Shown: positions 40,178-52,239 of the stretch, piece after piece
How the letters are laid out: each line of letters starts with the position of its first letter
Numbering within the stretch: position 1 is the first letter of the stretch
DNA from: Aristolochia californica
Lineage: Eukaryota; Streptophyta; Magnoliopsida; Piperales; Aristolochiaceae
Direction of reading: 5' to 3'
DNA: 64,000 nt
Assembly: GCA_029961685.1 (NCBI GenBank)
Contig: JARWKL010000010.1
Location: 11,987,931-12,051,930, forward strand
Made by a program: the position numbers and the translations under genes
Notes under the pieces: generated by a model
Database searches by the model: none
Told to the model about the DNA's origin: nothing
What the model saw: the letters and a program-made list of their open reading frames with translations, nothing else

Positions 40178-42952
40178 ATGCATGACAGAAACATGTTGAG
40201 CATGCAAGTGGACCTAATGATCCAAAAATTTCAAGGTGTAGAAAAAATCAAATTCTCAAGTAGTTTGATATTTACAAAGGACAAACAACCCACTTTTTGC
40301 CTATCCTTAAAAATCACAGATACTTTTTCGAACTATCTCTCTCAGCATTTGTGCATTTCCATTTTGGATGTTCAAATTTGTTTTCAGATCCAAACTTGAG
40401 TTTTCAGTCTCCCATTTTTCTCGTAAATAAAATAGATATAAGGAAGAAGAAAATGAAAATTTTAGAGTTCATCTATGCAAAAAATAATTTCAAAATTATT
40501 TTAGGCACTAAAAATGAACTCCAAGGTTTTGTTATCCATGTTATGGAAATTCCACTAGTACAGCCTCAAATAATAAGCTTGGTGGAATTTTATAGGAAAG
40601 GGACTTAGAACTGATCCTAACATGCTTTAAGTGTGGTGGATATGCATGCCAAAAACATGTTGAGGATGCAAGAGGACCTAATGATCCAAAGATTTCGAGT
40701 AGAAAAAATCAAATTCTCAAGTTGTTGGATATTTACCTCGGCCAAACAACCCGCTTTTTGCCTATCCTTAAAAATCACTGATACTTTTTGAAACTATCTC
40801 TTTCAGCATTTGTGCATTTCCATTTTGGATGTTCAAATTTGTTTTAAGATCCAAATTTGAGTTTTCACTCCACCATTTTTCTCGTAAACAAAAAAATTTA
40901 AGGCATAACAACATGAAAATTTTAGAGAACAAGTATGCAAAAAAAAAATTTCAAAATTATTTCAGGCACTAAAAATGAACTCCAAGGTTTTGTTATCCAT
41001 GTTCTAGAAATTCCACTAGTACATCCCCTAATAATAAGCCTGGTGAAATTTTATAGGAAAACGACTTGTAACTGATCCAAACATGTTTTAAGTATGGTAG
41101 ATAAGCATGCCAGAAACATGTTGAGGATGCAAGTGGACCTAATGATCCTAAAATTTGAAGGAGTAGAAAAAATCAAATTCTCAAGTGGTTGGATATTTAC
41201 CAGGGCCAAATACCCCACTTTTTGCCTATCCTTAAAAATCATAGATACTTTTTGGAACTCTCTCTCTCAGCATTTGTGCATTTCCATTTTGGATGTTCAA
41301 AATTGGTTTTAGATCCAAACTAGAGTTTTTCACTCTCCCATTCCTCTCAAAAATAAAAAATATATGAGGCATAACAAAATGAAAATATTTGAGTTCATGT
41401 GTGCAAAAAAAAAATTTCAAAATTATTTCAGGCACTAAAAATTAACTCCAAGGTTTTGTTATCCATGTTCTTGAAATTCCACAAGTACAGCACCTTATAA
41501 TAAGCTTGGTGGAATTTTATAGGAAAGGGACTTGTAACTGATCCTAACATGCCTTAAGTGTGGTGGATATACATGCCAGAAACATGTTGAGGATGCAAGT
41601 GGACCTAATGATCCAAAAATTTCGAGTAGAAATAATCAAATTCTCAAGTGGCTGGATATTTACCTGGGCCAAACAACCCACTTTTTGCCTAACCTTAAAA
41701 ATCACAGATACTTTTTGGAACTATCTCTCTCAACATTTGTCCATTTCCATTTTGGATGTTCAAATTTGTTTTCTGATCCAAAATCGAGTTTTCACTCTCC
41801 CATTTTTCTCGTAAACAAAATAGATATAAGGCATAACAAAATGAAATTTTAGACTTCATGTATGCAAAAAAAAAATTTCAAAATTATTTTAGGCACTAAA
41901 AATGAACTCCAAGGTTTTGTTATCCATGTTCTGGAAATTCCACTAGTACAACCCCTAATAATAAGCCTGGTGGAATTTTATAGGAAAACGACTTGTAACT
42001 GATCCAAACATGCTTCAAGTATGGTGGATATGCATGCCAGAAACATGATGAGGATGCTAGTAGACCTAATGATCCAAAAATTTCAAGGAGTAAAAAAAAT
42101 CAAATTCTCAAGTGGTTGGATATTTACCTGGGCCAAACAACCCGCTTTTTGCCTATCCTTAAAAATCACTGATACTTTTTGAAACTATCTCTTTCAGCAT
42201 TTGTGCATTTCCATTTTGGATGTTCAAATTTGTTTTAAGATCCAAATTTGAGTTTTCACTCCACCATTTTTCTCATAAACAAAAAAATTTAAGGCATAAC
42301 AAAATGAAAATTTTAGAGTACAAGTATGCAAAAAAAAATTTCAAAATTATTTCAGGCGCTAAAAATGAACTCCAAGGTTTTGTTATCCATGTTCTAGAAA
42401 TTCCACTAGTACATGCCCTAATAATAAGCCTGGTGGAATTTTATAGGAAAGCGACTTGTAACTGATCCTAACATGCTTTAAGTGTGGTGGATATGCATGC
42501 CAGAAAGATGTTGAGGATGCTAGTGGACCTAATGATCCAAAAATTTCGAGGAGTAGAAAAAATGAAATTCTCAAGTGGTTGGATATTTACCAGGGCCAAA
42601 AAACCCACTTTTTGCCCATCCTTAAAAATCACAGATACTTTTTGGTACTATATCTCTCAGCATTTGTGCATTTCCATTTTGGATGTTCAAATTTGCTTTC
42701 TGATCCAAGCTTGAGTTTTCACACTCCCATTTTCTCGTAAAAAAAAAAATATGGCGTATCAAAATGAAAACTTTAGAGTTCATGTATGCAAAAAAAAATT
42801 TCAAAATTATTTAAGGCACTAAAAATAAACTCCAAGGCTTTGTTATCCTTGTTCTGGAAATTCCACTAGTATAGCCCCTAATAATAAGCCTGGTGGAATT
42901 TTATAGGAAAGGGACTTGTAACTGATCCTAACTTGCTTTAAGTGTGGTGGAT

Positions 42953-45280
42953 ATGCATGCCAGAAAAATGTTGAGGATGCTAGTGGACCTAATGATCCAA
43001 AAATTTCAAGGAGTAGAAAAAATCAAATTCTCAAGTGGTTGGATATTTACCAGGGCCAAAAAACCCACTTTTTCCCTATCCTTAAAAATCACAGATACTT
43101 TTTGGAACTATCTCTCTCAGAATTTGTGCATTTCCATTTTGGATGTTCAAATTTGTTTTCAGATCCAAACTTGAGTTTTCACTCTCCCATTTTCTCGTAA
43201 AAAAAAAAAAAATATAACGCATTTCAAAATGAAAATTTTAGAGTTCATGTATGCAAAAAATAAATTTCAAAATTATTTCAGGCACTAAAAATGAACTCCA
43301 AGGTTTTGTTATCTATGTTCTGGAAATTCCACTAGTACAACACCTAATAATAAGCCTGGTGGAGTTTTATAGGAAAGGGACTTGTAACTGATCCTAACAT
43401 GCTTTAAGTGTGGTGGATATGCATGCCAGAAAAATGTTGAGGATGGTAGTGGACCTAATGATCCAAAATTTCAAGGAGTAGAAAAAATCAAATTCTCAAG
43501 TTGTTTGATATTTACCGAAGCCAAACAACCCACATTTTGCCTATCCCTAAAAATCACTGATAATTTCTGAAACTATATCTCTCAGCATTTGTACATTTCC
43601 ATTTTGGATGTTCTAATTTGTTTTCAGATCGAAACTTGAGTTTTCACTCTCCCATTTTTCTCGTAAACAAAAAAGATATAAGGCATAACAAAATGAAAAT
43701 TTTAGAGTTCATGTATGCAAAAAAAAAAAAATTCAATATTATTTTAGGCACTAAAAATGAACTCCAAGGTTTTGTTATCCATGTTCTGGAAATTCCACTA
43801 GTACAACCCCTAATAATAAGCCTGGTGGAATTTTATAGGAAAGGGACGTGTAACTGATCCTAACATGCTTTAAGTGTGGTGGATATGCATGCCAGAAACA
43901 TGTTGATGATGCAAGTGGACCTAATGATCCAAAAACTTCAAGGAGTAGAAAAAATCAAATTCTCAAGTGGTTGGATATTTACCTGGGCCAAACAACCCAC
44001 TTTTTGCTTATCCTTAAAAATCAAAGATAGTTTTTGGAACTATCTCTCTCAGCATTTGTGCATTTTCATTGTGGATGTTCAAATTTATTTTCAGGTCCAA
44101 ACTTGAGTTTTCACTCTCCCATTTTTCTAGTAAAAGAAAAAGATATAAGGCATATCAAAATGAAAATTTTAGAGTTCATGTAAGCAAAAAAACAATTTCA
44201 AAATTATTTCAGGCACCAAAAATGAACTCCAAGGTTTTGTTATCCTTGTTCTGGAAATTCCACTAGTACAACCCCTAATAATAAGCCTGGTGGAATTTTA
44301 TAGGAAAGGGACTTGTAAGTGATCCTAACATGCTTTAAGTGTGGTGGATATGCATGCCAGAAACATGTCTAGGATGCAAGTGGACCTAATGATCCAAAAA
44401 TTTCAAGGAGTAGAAAAAATAAAATTCTCAAGTGGTTGGATATTTACCAGGGTCAAACAATCCACTTTTTGCCTATGCCGGAAAATCAAAGATACTTTTT
44501 GGAACTCACTCTCTCAGCATTTGTGCATTTCCATTTTCGATGTTCAAAATTGTTTTCAGATCCAAACTTGAGTTTTCACTCTCTTATTTTTCTCGTTAAC
44601 AAAAAAGATATAAGGCATAACAAAATGAAAATTTTAGAGTTCATGTATGCAAAAAACAAATTTCAAAATTATTTCAGGCACTAAAAATGAACTCCAAGTT
44701 TTTGTTATCCATGTTCTGGAAATTCAACTTGTACGGCCCCTAATAATAATCCTGGTGGAATTTTATAGGAAAGGGACTTGTAACTAATCCTAACATTCTT
44801 TAAGTGTGGTGTATATGCAGGCCAGAAAAATGTTCAGGATGCAAGTGGACCTAATGATCCAAAAATTTCAAGGAGTTGAAAAAATCAAATCCTCAAGTAG
44901 TTGCATATTTACCCGGGCCAAACAACTCACTTTTTGCCTATCCTTAAAAATCACAGATAATTTTTGGAACTATCTCTCTCATCATTTGTGCATTTCCATT
45001 TTGGATGTTCAAATTTGTATTCAAATCCAAACTTGAGTATTCACTCACCCATTTTTCTCGTAAACAAAAAAGATAGAAGGCATAACAAAATGAAAATTTT
45101 AGACTTCATGTATGCAAAAAAAAAAAATTCAAAATTATTTTAGGCACTAAAAATGAACTCCAAGGTTTTGTTATCCATGTTCTGGAAATTCCACTAGTAC
45201 AACCCCTAATAATAAGCGTGGTGGAATTTTATGGGAAAGGGACTTGTAACTGATCCTATCATTCTTTATGTGTGGTGGAT
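42953..45280 (+). repeat. Five-monomer run, first member inside unit A
   Basis: The monomers at 42953, 43419, 43885, 44350 and 44815 correspond in order to those at 48062, 48524, 48987, 49452 and 49917, at a distance of 5,102-5,109 bp, or 11 monomers. Shared private variants include GATGGTAGTGG and the short CCAAAATTTCAAGG in the second pair, CCATTGTGG or CATTGTGG and TTATTTTCAGG in the third, and CCATTTTCGATG with CTCTTATTTTTCTCG in the fourth. The same pair recurs in unit B at 53163-55490. Confidence 0.8.
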
Positions 45281-48061
45281 ATGCATGCCAGAAACATGTT
45301 GAGGATGCAAGTGGACCTAATGATCCAAAAATTTCAAGGAGTAGAAAAAATCAAATTCTCAAGTGGTTGGATATTTACCAGGGCCAAACAACCCACTTTT
45401 TGCCTATCTTTAAAAATAACATATACTTTTTGGAACTCTCTCTCACTCTGCATTTGTGCATTTCCATTTTGGATGTTCAAAATTGTTTTCAGATCCAAAC
45501 TTGAGTTTTCACTCTCCCAATTCTATCATAAATAGAAAATATATAAGGCATATAAAAATGAAAATTTTAGAGTTCATGTATGCAAAAAAAACAAATTTCA
45601 AATTATTTCAGGCACTAAAAATTTACTCCAAGGTTTTGTTATCCATGTTCTGGAAATTCCACAAGTACAACCCCTTATAATAAGCATGGTGGAATTTTAT
45701 AGGAAAGGGGCTTGTAACTGATCCTAACATGATTTAAGTGTGGTGGATATGCATGACAGAAACATGTTGAGCATGCAAGTGGACCTAATGATCCAAACAT
45801 TTCAAGGTGTAGAAAAAATCAAATTCTCAAGTGGTTGGATATTTACCAAGGCCAAACAACCGACTTTTTGCCTATCCTTAAAAATCGCAGATACTTTTTC
45901 GAACTATCTCTCTCAGCATTTGTGCATTTCCATTTTGGATGTTCAAATTTGTTTTTAGATCCAAACTTGAGTTTTCCGTCTCCCATTTTTCTTGTAAATA
46001 AAATAGATATAAGGAAGAACATAATGAAAATTTTAGAGTTCATCTATGCAAAAATTAATTTCAAAATTATTTTAGGCACTAAAAATGAACTCCAAGGTTT
46101 TGTTATCCATGTTATGGAAATTCCACTAGTACAGCCCCAAATAATAAGCTTGGTGGAATTTTATAGGAAAGGGACTTGGACCTGATCCTAACATGCTTTA
46201 AGTGTGGTGGATATGCATGCCAGAAACAATGTTGAGGATGCAAGAGGACCTAATGATCCAAAAATTTCAAAGATTAGGAAAAATCAAATTCTCAAGTGGT
46301 TGGATATTTACCTGGGCCAAACGACCCGCTTTTTGCCTATCTTTAAAAATCACAGATACTTTTGGAACTATCTCTTTCAGCATTTGTGCATTTCCATTTT
46401 GGATGTTCAAATTTTTTTTAAGATCCAAATTTGAGTTTTCACTCCACCATTTTTCTCGTAAACAAAAAAATTTAAGGCATAACAAAATGAAAATTTTAGA
46501 GTACAAGTATGCAAAAAAAATTTCAAAATTATTTCAGGAACTGAAAATGAAATCCAAGGTTTTGTTATCCATGTTCTAGAAATTCCACTTGTACATGCCC
46601 TAATAATAAGCCTGGTGGAATTTTATAGGAAAGCGACTTGTAACTGATCCAAACATGCTTCAAGTATGGTGGATATGCATGCCAGAAACATGTTGAGGAT
46701 GCAAGTGGACCTAATGATCCAAAAATTTGAAGGAGTAGAAAAAATCAAATTCTCAAGTGGTTGGATATTTACTAGAGGCAAACAACCCACTTTTTGCCTA
46801 TCCTTAAAAATCACAGATACTTTTTGGAACTATCTCTCTCAGAATTTGTGCATTTCCATTTTGGATGTTCAAATTTGCTTTTAGATCCAAACTTGAGTTT
46901 TCACTCTCCCATTTTCTCATAAAAAAAAGAAATAAGGCATATCAAAATGAAAACTTTAGAGTTCATGTATGCAAAAAAAATTTTCAAAATTATTTCAGGC
47001 ACTAAAAGTGAACTCCAAGGTTTTGTTATCCATGTTCTGGAAATTCCACTAGTACAGCCCCTAATAATAAGCTTCGTGGAATTTTATTGGAAAGGGACTT
47101 GTAACTGATCCTAACATGCTTTAAGTGTGGTGGATATGCATGCCAGAAAAATGTTGAGGATGCTAGTGGACCTAATGATCCAAAAATTTCAAGGAGTAGA
47201 AAAAATCAAATTCTCAAGTGGTTGGATATTTACCAGGGCCAAAAAACTCACTTTTTGCCTATCCTAAAAAATAACATATACTTTTTGGAACTATCTCTCT
47301 CAGCATTTGTGCATTTCCATTTTGGATGTTCAAAATTGTTTTCAGATCCCAACTAGAGTTTTCACTCTCCCATTTCTCTCGTAAATAAAAAATATATAAG
47401 GCATAAGAAAATGAAAATTTTAGAGTTCATGTGTGCAAAAAAAAAATTTCAAAATTATTTCAGGCACTAAAAATTAACTTCAAGGTTTTGTTATCCATGT
47501 TCTTGAAATTCCACATGTACAGCCCCTTATAATAAGCTTGGTGGAATTTTATAGGAAAGGGACTTGTAACTGATCCTAACATGCTTTACGTGTGGTGGAT
47601 ATGCATGCTAGAAACATGTTGAGGATGCAAGTGGACCTATGATCCAAAAATTTCGTGCAGAAATAATCAAATTCTCAAGTGGTTGGATATTTACCTAGGC
47701 CAAACAACCAACTTTTTGCCTATCTTTAAAAATCACAGATACTTTTTGGAACTATCTCTCTCAACATTTGTCCATTTCCATTTTAGATGTTCAAATTTGT
47801 TTTCAAATCCAAACTTGAGTTTTAACTCTCCCATTTTTCTCGTAAACAAAATAGATATAAGGCATAACAAAATGAAAATTTTAGAGTTCATGTATGCAAA
47901 AACTAAATCTCAAAATTATTTTAGGAAGTAAAAATGAACTCCAAGGTTTTGTTATCGATGTTTTGGAAATTCCACTAGTACAACCCCTAATAATAAGCCT
48001 GGTGGAATTCTATAGGAAAGGGACTTGTAACTGATCCTAACTTGCTTTAAGTGTGGTGGAC

Positions 48062-50382
48062 ATGCAAGCCAGAAACATGTTGAGGATGCTAGTGGACCTA
48101 ATGATCCAAAAATTTCAAGCAGTAGAAAAAATCAAATTCTCAAGTGGTTGGATATTTACCAGGGCCAAAAAAACCACTTTTTCCCTATCCTTAAAAATCA
48201 CAGATACTTTTTCGAACTATCTCTCTCAACATTTGTGCATTTCCATTTTGGATGTTCAAATTTGTTTTCAGATCCAAACTGGAGTTTTTACTCTCGCATT
48301 TTCTCGTAAAAATAAAATATAATGCATTTCAAAATGAAAATTTTAGAGTTCATGTATGCAAAAAATAAATTTCAAAATTATTTCAGGCACTAAAAATGAA
48401 CTCCAAGGTTTTGTAATCTATGTTCTGGAAATTCCACTAGTACAACACCTAATAATAAGCCTGGTGGAATTTTATAGGAAAGGGACTTGTAATTGTTCCT
48501 AACATGCTTTAAGTGTGGTGGATATGCATGCCAGAAAAATGTTGAGGATGGTAGTGGACCTAATGATCCAAAATTTCAAGGAGTAGAAAAAATCAAATTC
48601 TCAAGTTTTTTGATATTTACCGAGGCCAAACAACCCACTTTTTGCCTATCCTTAAAAATCACAGATAATTTCTGAAACTATATCTCTCAGCATTTGTGCA
48701 TGTCCATTTTGGATGTTCAAATTTGTTTTCAGATCGAAACTTGAGTTTTCACTCTCCCATTTTTCTCGTAAACAAAAAAGATATAAGGCATAACAAAATG
48801 AAAATTTTAGAGTTCATGCATGCAAAAAAAAAAATCAATATTATTTTACGCACTAAAAATGAACTCCAAGGTTTTGTTATCCACGTTCTGGAAATTCCAC
48901 TAGTACAATCCCTAATAATAGGCCTGGTGGAATTTTATAGGAAAGGGACTTGTAACTGATCCTAACATGCTTTAAGTGTGGTGGATATGCATGCCAGAAA
49001 CATGTTGAGGATGCAAGTGGACCTAATGATCCAAAAACTTCAAGGAGTAGAAAAAATAAAATTCTCAAGTGGTTGGTTATTTACTTGGGCGAAACAACCC
49101 ACTTTTTGCTTATCCTTAAAAATCACAGATAGTTTTTGGAACTATCACTCTCAGCATTTGTGCATTTCCATTGTGGATGTTCAAATTTATTTTCAGGTCC
49201 AAACTTGAGTTTTCACTCTCCCATTTTTCTCGTAAAAAAAAAAGATATAAGGCATATCAAAATGAAAATTTTAGAGTTCATGTATGCAAAAAAAGAATTT
49301 CAAAATTATTTCAGGCTCCAAAAATGAACTCCAAGGTTTTGTTATCCTTGTTCTGGAAATTCCACTGTTACAACCCCTAATAATAAGCCTGGTGGAATTT
49401 TATAGGAAAGGGACTTGTAAGTGATCGAAACATGCTTTAAGTGTGGTGGATATGCATGCCAGAAACATGTTGAGGATGCAAGTGGACCTAATGATCCAAA
49501 AATTTCAAGGAGTAGAAAAAATCAAATTCTCAAGTGGTTGGATATTTACCAGGGTCAAACAACCCACTTTTTGCCTATGCCTTAAAATCACAGATACTTT
49601 TTGGAACTCTCTCTCTCAGCATTTGTGCATTTCCATTTTCGATGTTCAAAATTGTTTTCAGATCCAAACTTGAGTTTTCACTCTCTTATTTTTCTCGTTA
49701 ACAAAAAAGATATAAGGTATAACAAAATGAAAATTTTAGAGTTCATGTATGCAAAAAACAAATTTCAAAATTATTTCAGGCACTAAAAATGAACTCCAAG
49801 TTTTTGTTATCCATGTTCTGGAAATTCCACTTGTACAGCCCCTAATAATAATCCTGGTGGAATTTTATAGGAAAGGGACTTGGAACTAATCCTAACATTC
49901 TTTAAATGTGGTGCATATGCATGCCAGAAAAATGTTGAGGATGCAAGTGGACCTAATCATCCAAAAATTTCAAGGAGTTGAAAAAATCAAATTCTCAAGT
50001 GGTTGGATATTTACCCGGGCCAAACAACTCACTTTTTGCCTATCCTAAAAAATCACAGATAATTTTTGGAACTATCTCTCACATCATTTGTGCATTTCCA
50101 TTTTGGATGTTCAAATTTGTTTTCAAATCCAAACTTGAGTATTCACTCTCCCATTTTTCTCGTAAAGAAAAAAGATAGAAGGCATAACAAAATGAAAATT
50201 TTAGAGTTCAAGAATGCAAAAGAAAAAATTTTAAAATTATTTTAGGCACTAAAAATGAACTCCAAGGTTTTGTTATCTATGTTCTGGAAATTACACTAGT
50301 ACAGCCCCTAATAATAAGCCTGGTGGAATTTTATAAGAAACGGACTTGTAACTGATCCAAACATGCTTTAAGTGTGATGGAT
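48062..50382 (+). repeat. Five-monomer run, second member inside unit A
   Basis: Partner of 42953-45280, with moderate divergence, so this inner duplication predates the amplification of the 10,210-bp unit. After this run the order departs: the first member is followed by the 45281 and 45749 types, while here two other monomers (50383, 50848) come first and the 45281 and 45749 types follow as 51310 and 51776, now 13 monomers away. The equivalent run in unit B is 58272-60592. Confidence 0.8.
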
Positions 50383-51775
50383 ATGCAAGCCAGAAACATG
50401 TTGAGGATGCAAGTGGACTTAATGATCCAAAATTTTCAAGGAGTACAAAAAATCAAATTCTCAAGTGGTTGGATATTTACCAGGGCCAAATACCCCACTT
50501 TTTGCCTATCCTTAAAAATCACAGATACTTTTTGGAACTCTCTCTCTCAGCATTTGTGCATTTCCATTTTGGATGTTCAAAATTGTTTTCAGATCCCAAC
50601 TAGAGTTTTCACTCTCCCATTTCTCTCGTAAATAAAAAATATATAAGGCATAAGAAAATGAAAATTTTAGAGTTCATGTGTGCAAAAAAAAAATTTCAAA
50701 ATTATTTCAGGCACTAAAAATTAACTTCAAGGTTTTGTTATCCATGTTCTTGAAATTCCACAAGTACAGCCCCTTATAATAAGCTTGGTGGAATTTTATA
50801 GGAAAGGGACTTGTAACTGATCCTAACATGCTTTACGTGTGGTGGATATGCATACCAGAAACATGTTGAGGATGCAAGTGGACCTAATCATCCAAAAATT
50901 TCGTGTAGAAATAATCAAATTCTCAAGAGGTTGGATATTTACCTGGGCCAAACAACCAACTTTTTGCCTATCCTTAAAAATCACAGATACTTTTTGGAAC
51001 TATCTCTCTGAACATTTGTCCATTTCCATTTTAGATGTTCAAATTTGTTTTCAAATCCAAACTTGAGTTTTCACTCTCCCATTTTTCTCGTAAACAAAAT
51101 AGATATAAGGCATAACAAAATGAAAATTTTAGACTTCATGTATGCAAAAAAAAAATTTCAAAATTATTTTAGGCACTAAAAATGAACTCCAAGGTTTTGT
51201 TATCCATGTTCTGGAAATTCCACTAGTACAACCCCTAATAATAAGCGTGGTGGAATTTTATAGGAAAGGAACTTGTAACTGATCCTATCATTCTTTATGT
51301 GTGGTGGATATGCATGCCAGAAACATGTTGAGGATGCAAGCGGACCTAATGATCCAAAAATTTCAAGGAGTAGAAAAAATCAAATTCTCAAGTGGTTGGA
51401 TATTTACCAGGGCCAAACAGCCCACTTTTTGCCTATCTTTAAAAATAACATATACTTTTTGGAACTCTCTCTCTCTGCATTTGTGCATTTCCATTTTGGA
51501 TGTACAAAATTGTTTTCAGATACAAACTTGAGCTTTCACTCTCCCAATTCTATCATAAATAAAAAATATACAAGGCATATAAAAATGAAAATTTTAGAGT
51601 TCATGTATGCAAAAAAAACAAATTTCAAATTATTTCAGGCACTAAAAATTAACTCTAAGGTTTTGTTATCCATGTTCTGGAAATTCCACAAGTACAACCC
51701 CTTATAATAAGCATGGTGGAATTTTATAGGAAAGGGACTTGTAACTGATCCTAACATGATTTAACTGTGGTGGAT

Positions 51776-52239
51776 ATGCATGACAGAAACATGTTGAGTA
51801 TGCAAGTGGACCTAATGATCCAAAAATTTCAAGGTGTAGAAAAAATCAAATTCTCAAGTGGTTGGATATTTACCAAGGCCAAACAACCCAGTTTTTGCCT
51901 ATCCTTAAAAATCATAGATACTTTTTCGAACTATCTCTCTCAGCATTTGTGCATTTCCATTTTGGATGTTCAAATTTGTTTTCAGATCCAAACTTGAGTT
52001 TTCACTCTCCCATTTTTCTCGTAAACAAAATAGATATAAGGCATAACAAAATGAAATTTTAGACTTCATGTATGCAAAAAAAAAATTTCAAAATTATTTT
52101 AGGCACTAAAAATGAACTCCAAGGTTTTGTTATCCATGTTCTGGAAATTCCACTAGTACAACCCCTAATAATAAGCCTGGTGGAATTTTATAGGAAAACG
52201 ACTTGTAACTGATCCAAACATGCTTCAAGTATGGTGGAT
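51776..52239 (+). repeat. Chimeric monomer at the unit A / unit B junction
   Basis: The front of this monomer carries the variants of the 40178/45749 subtype (ATGCATGACAGAAAC, TTCAAGGTGTAG, CTTTTTCGAAC). The rear carries those of the monomer at 41569 (CATAACAAAATGAAATTTTAGAC), with which it is identical from 51996 on. The last base typical of the front parent is 51995 and the first typical of the rear parent is about 52005, so the switch lies in the shared GAGTTTTCA. The same chimera recurs at 61986-62449. This is what an unequal crossover that created the 22-monomer unit should leave. Confidence 0.85.

Larger units (their letters stand above)
38765..41785 (+). repeat. Transition zone between mosaic and homogenised domain
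   Basis: About seven monomers, including the 481-bp and 402-bp ones. They are clearly related to monomers inside the 10,210-bp unit but not identical to them. The pairs are 40178 with 45749 (both ATGCATGACAGAAAC and AGGAAGAA), 40642 with 46213 (AAGAGGACC), 41103 with 50383 (CAAATACCCCAC) and 41569 with 50848 (short TTTCG form, CATTTGTCCATT). This zone looks like the single-copy relative of part of the amplified unit. Confidence 0.75.
41786..51995 (+). repeat. Higher-order repeat unit A, 10,210 bp, 22 monomers
   Basis: From 41786 every position compared recurs exactly 10,210 bp later. The open reading segments on both strands recur with identical translations, and adenine-tract lengths match where I compared them. 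The 22 monomers start at 42030, 42493, 42953, 43419, 43885, 44350, 44815, 45281, 45749, 46213, 46675, 47136, 47601, 48062, 48524, 48987, 49452, 49917, 50383, 50848, 51310 and 51776. The left limit is set by mismatches at 41783 and 41785 against 51993 and 51995. Within the unit the monomers differ from each other far more than equivalent monomers differ between units, which is the defining sign of a higher-order repeat. Confidence 0.95.
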
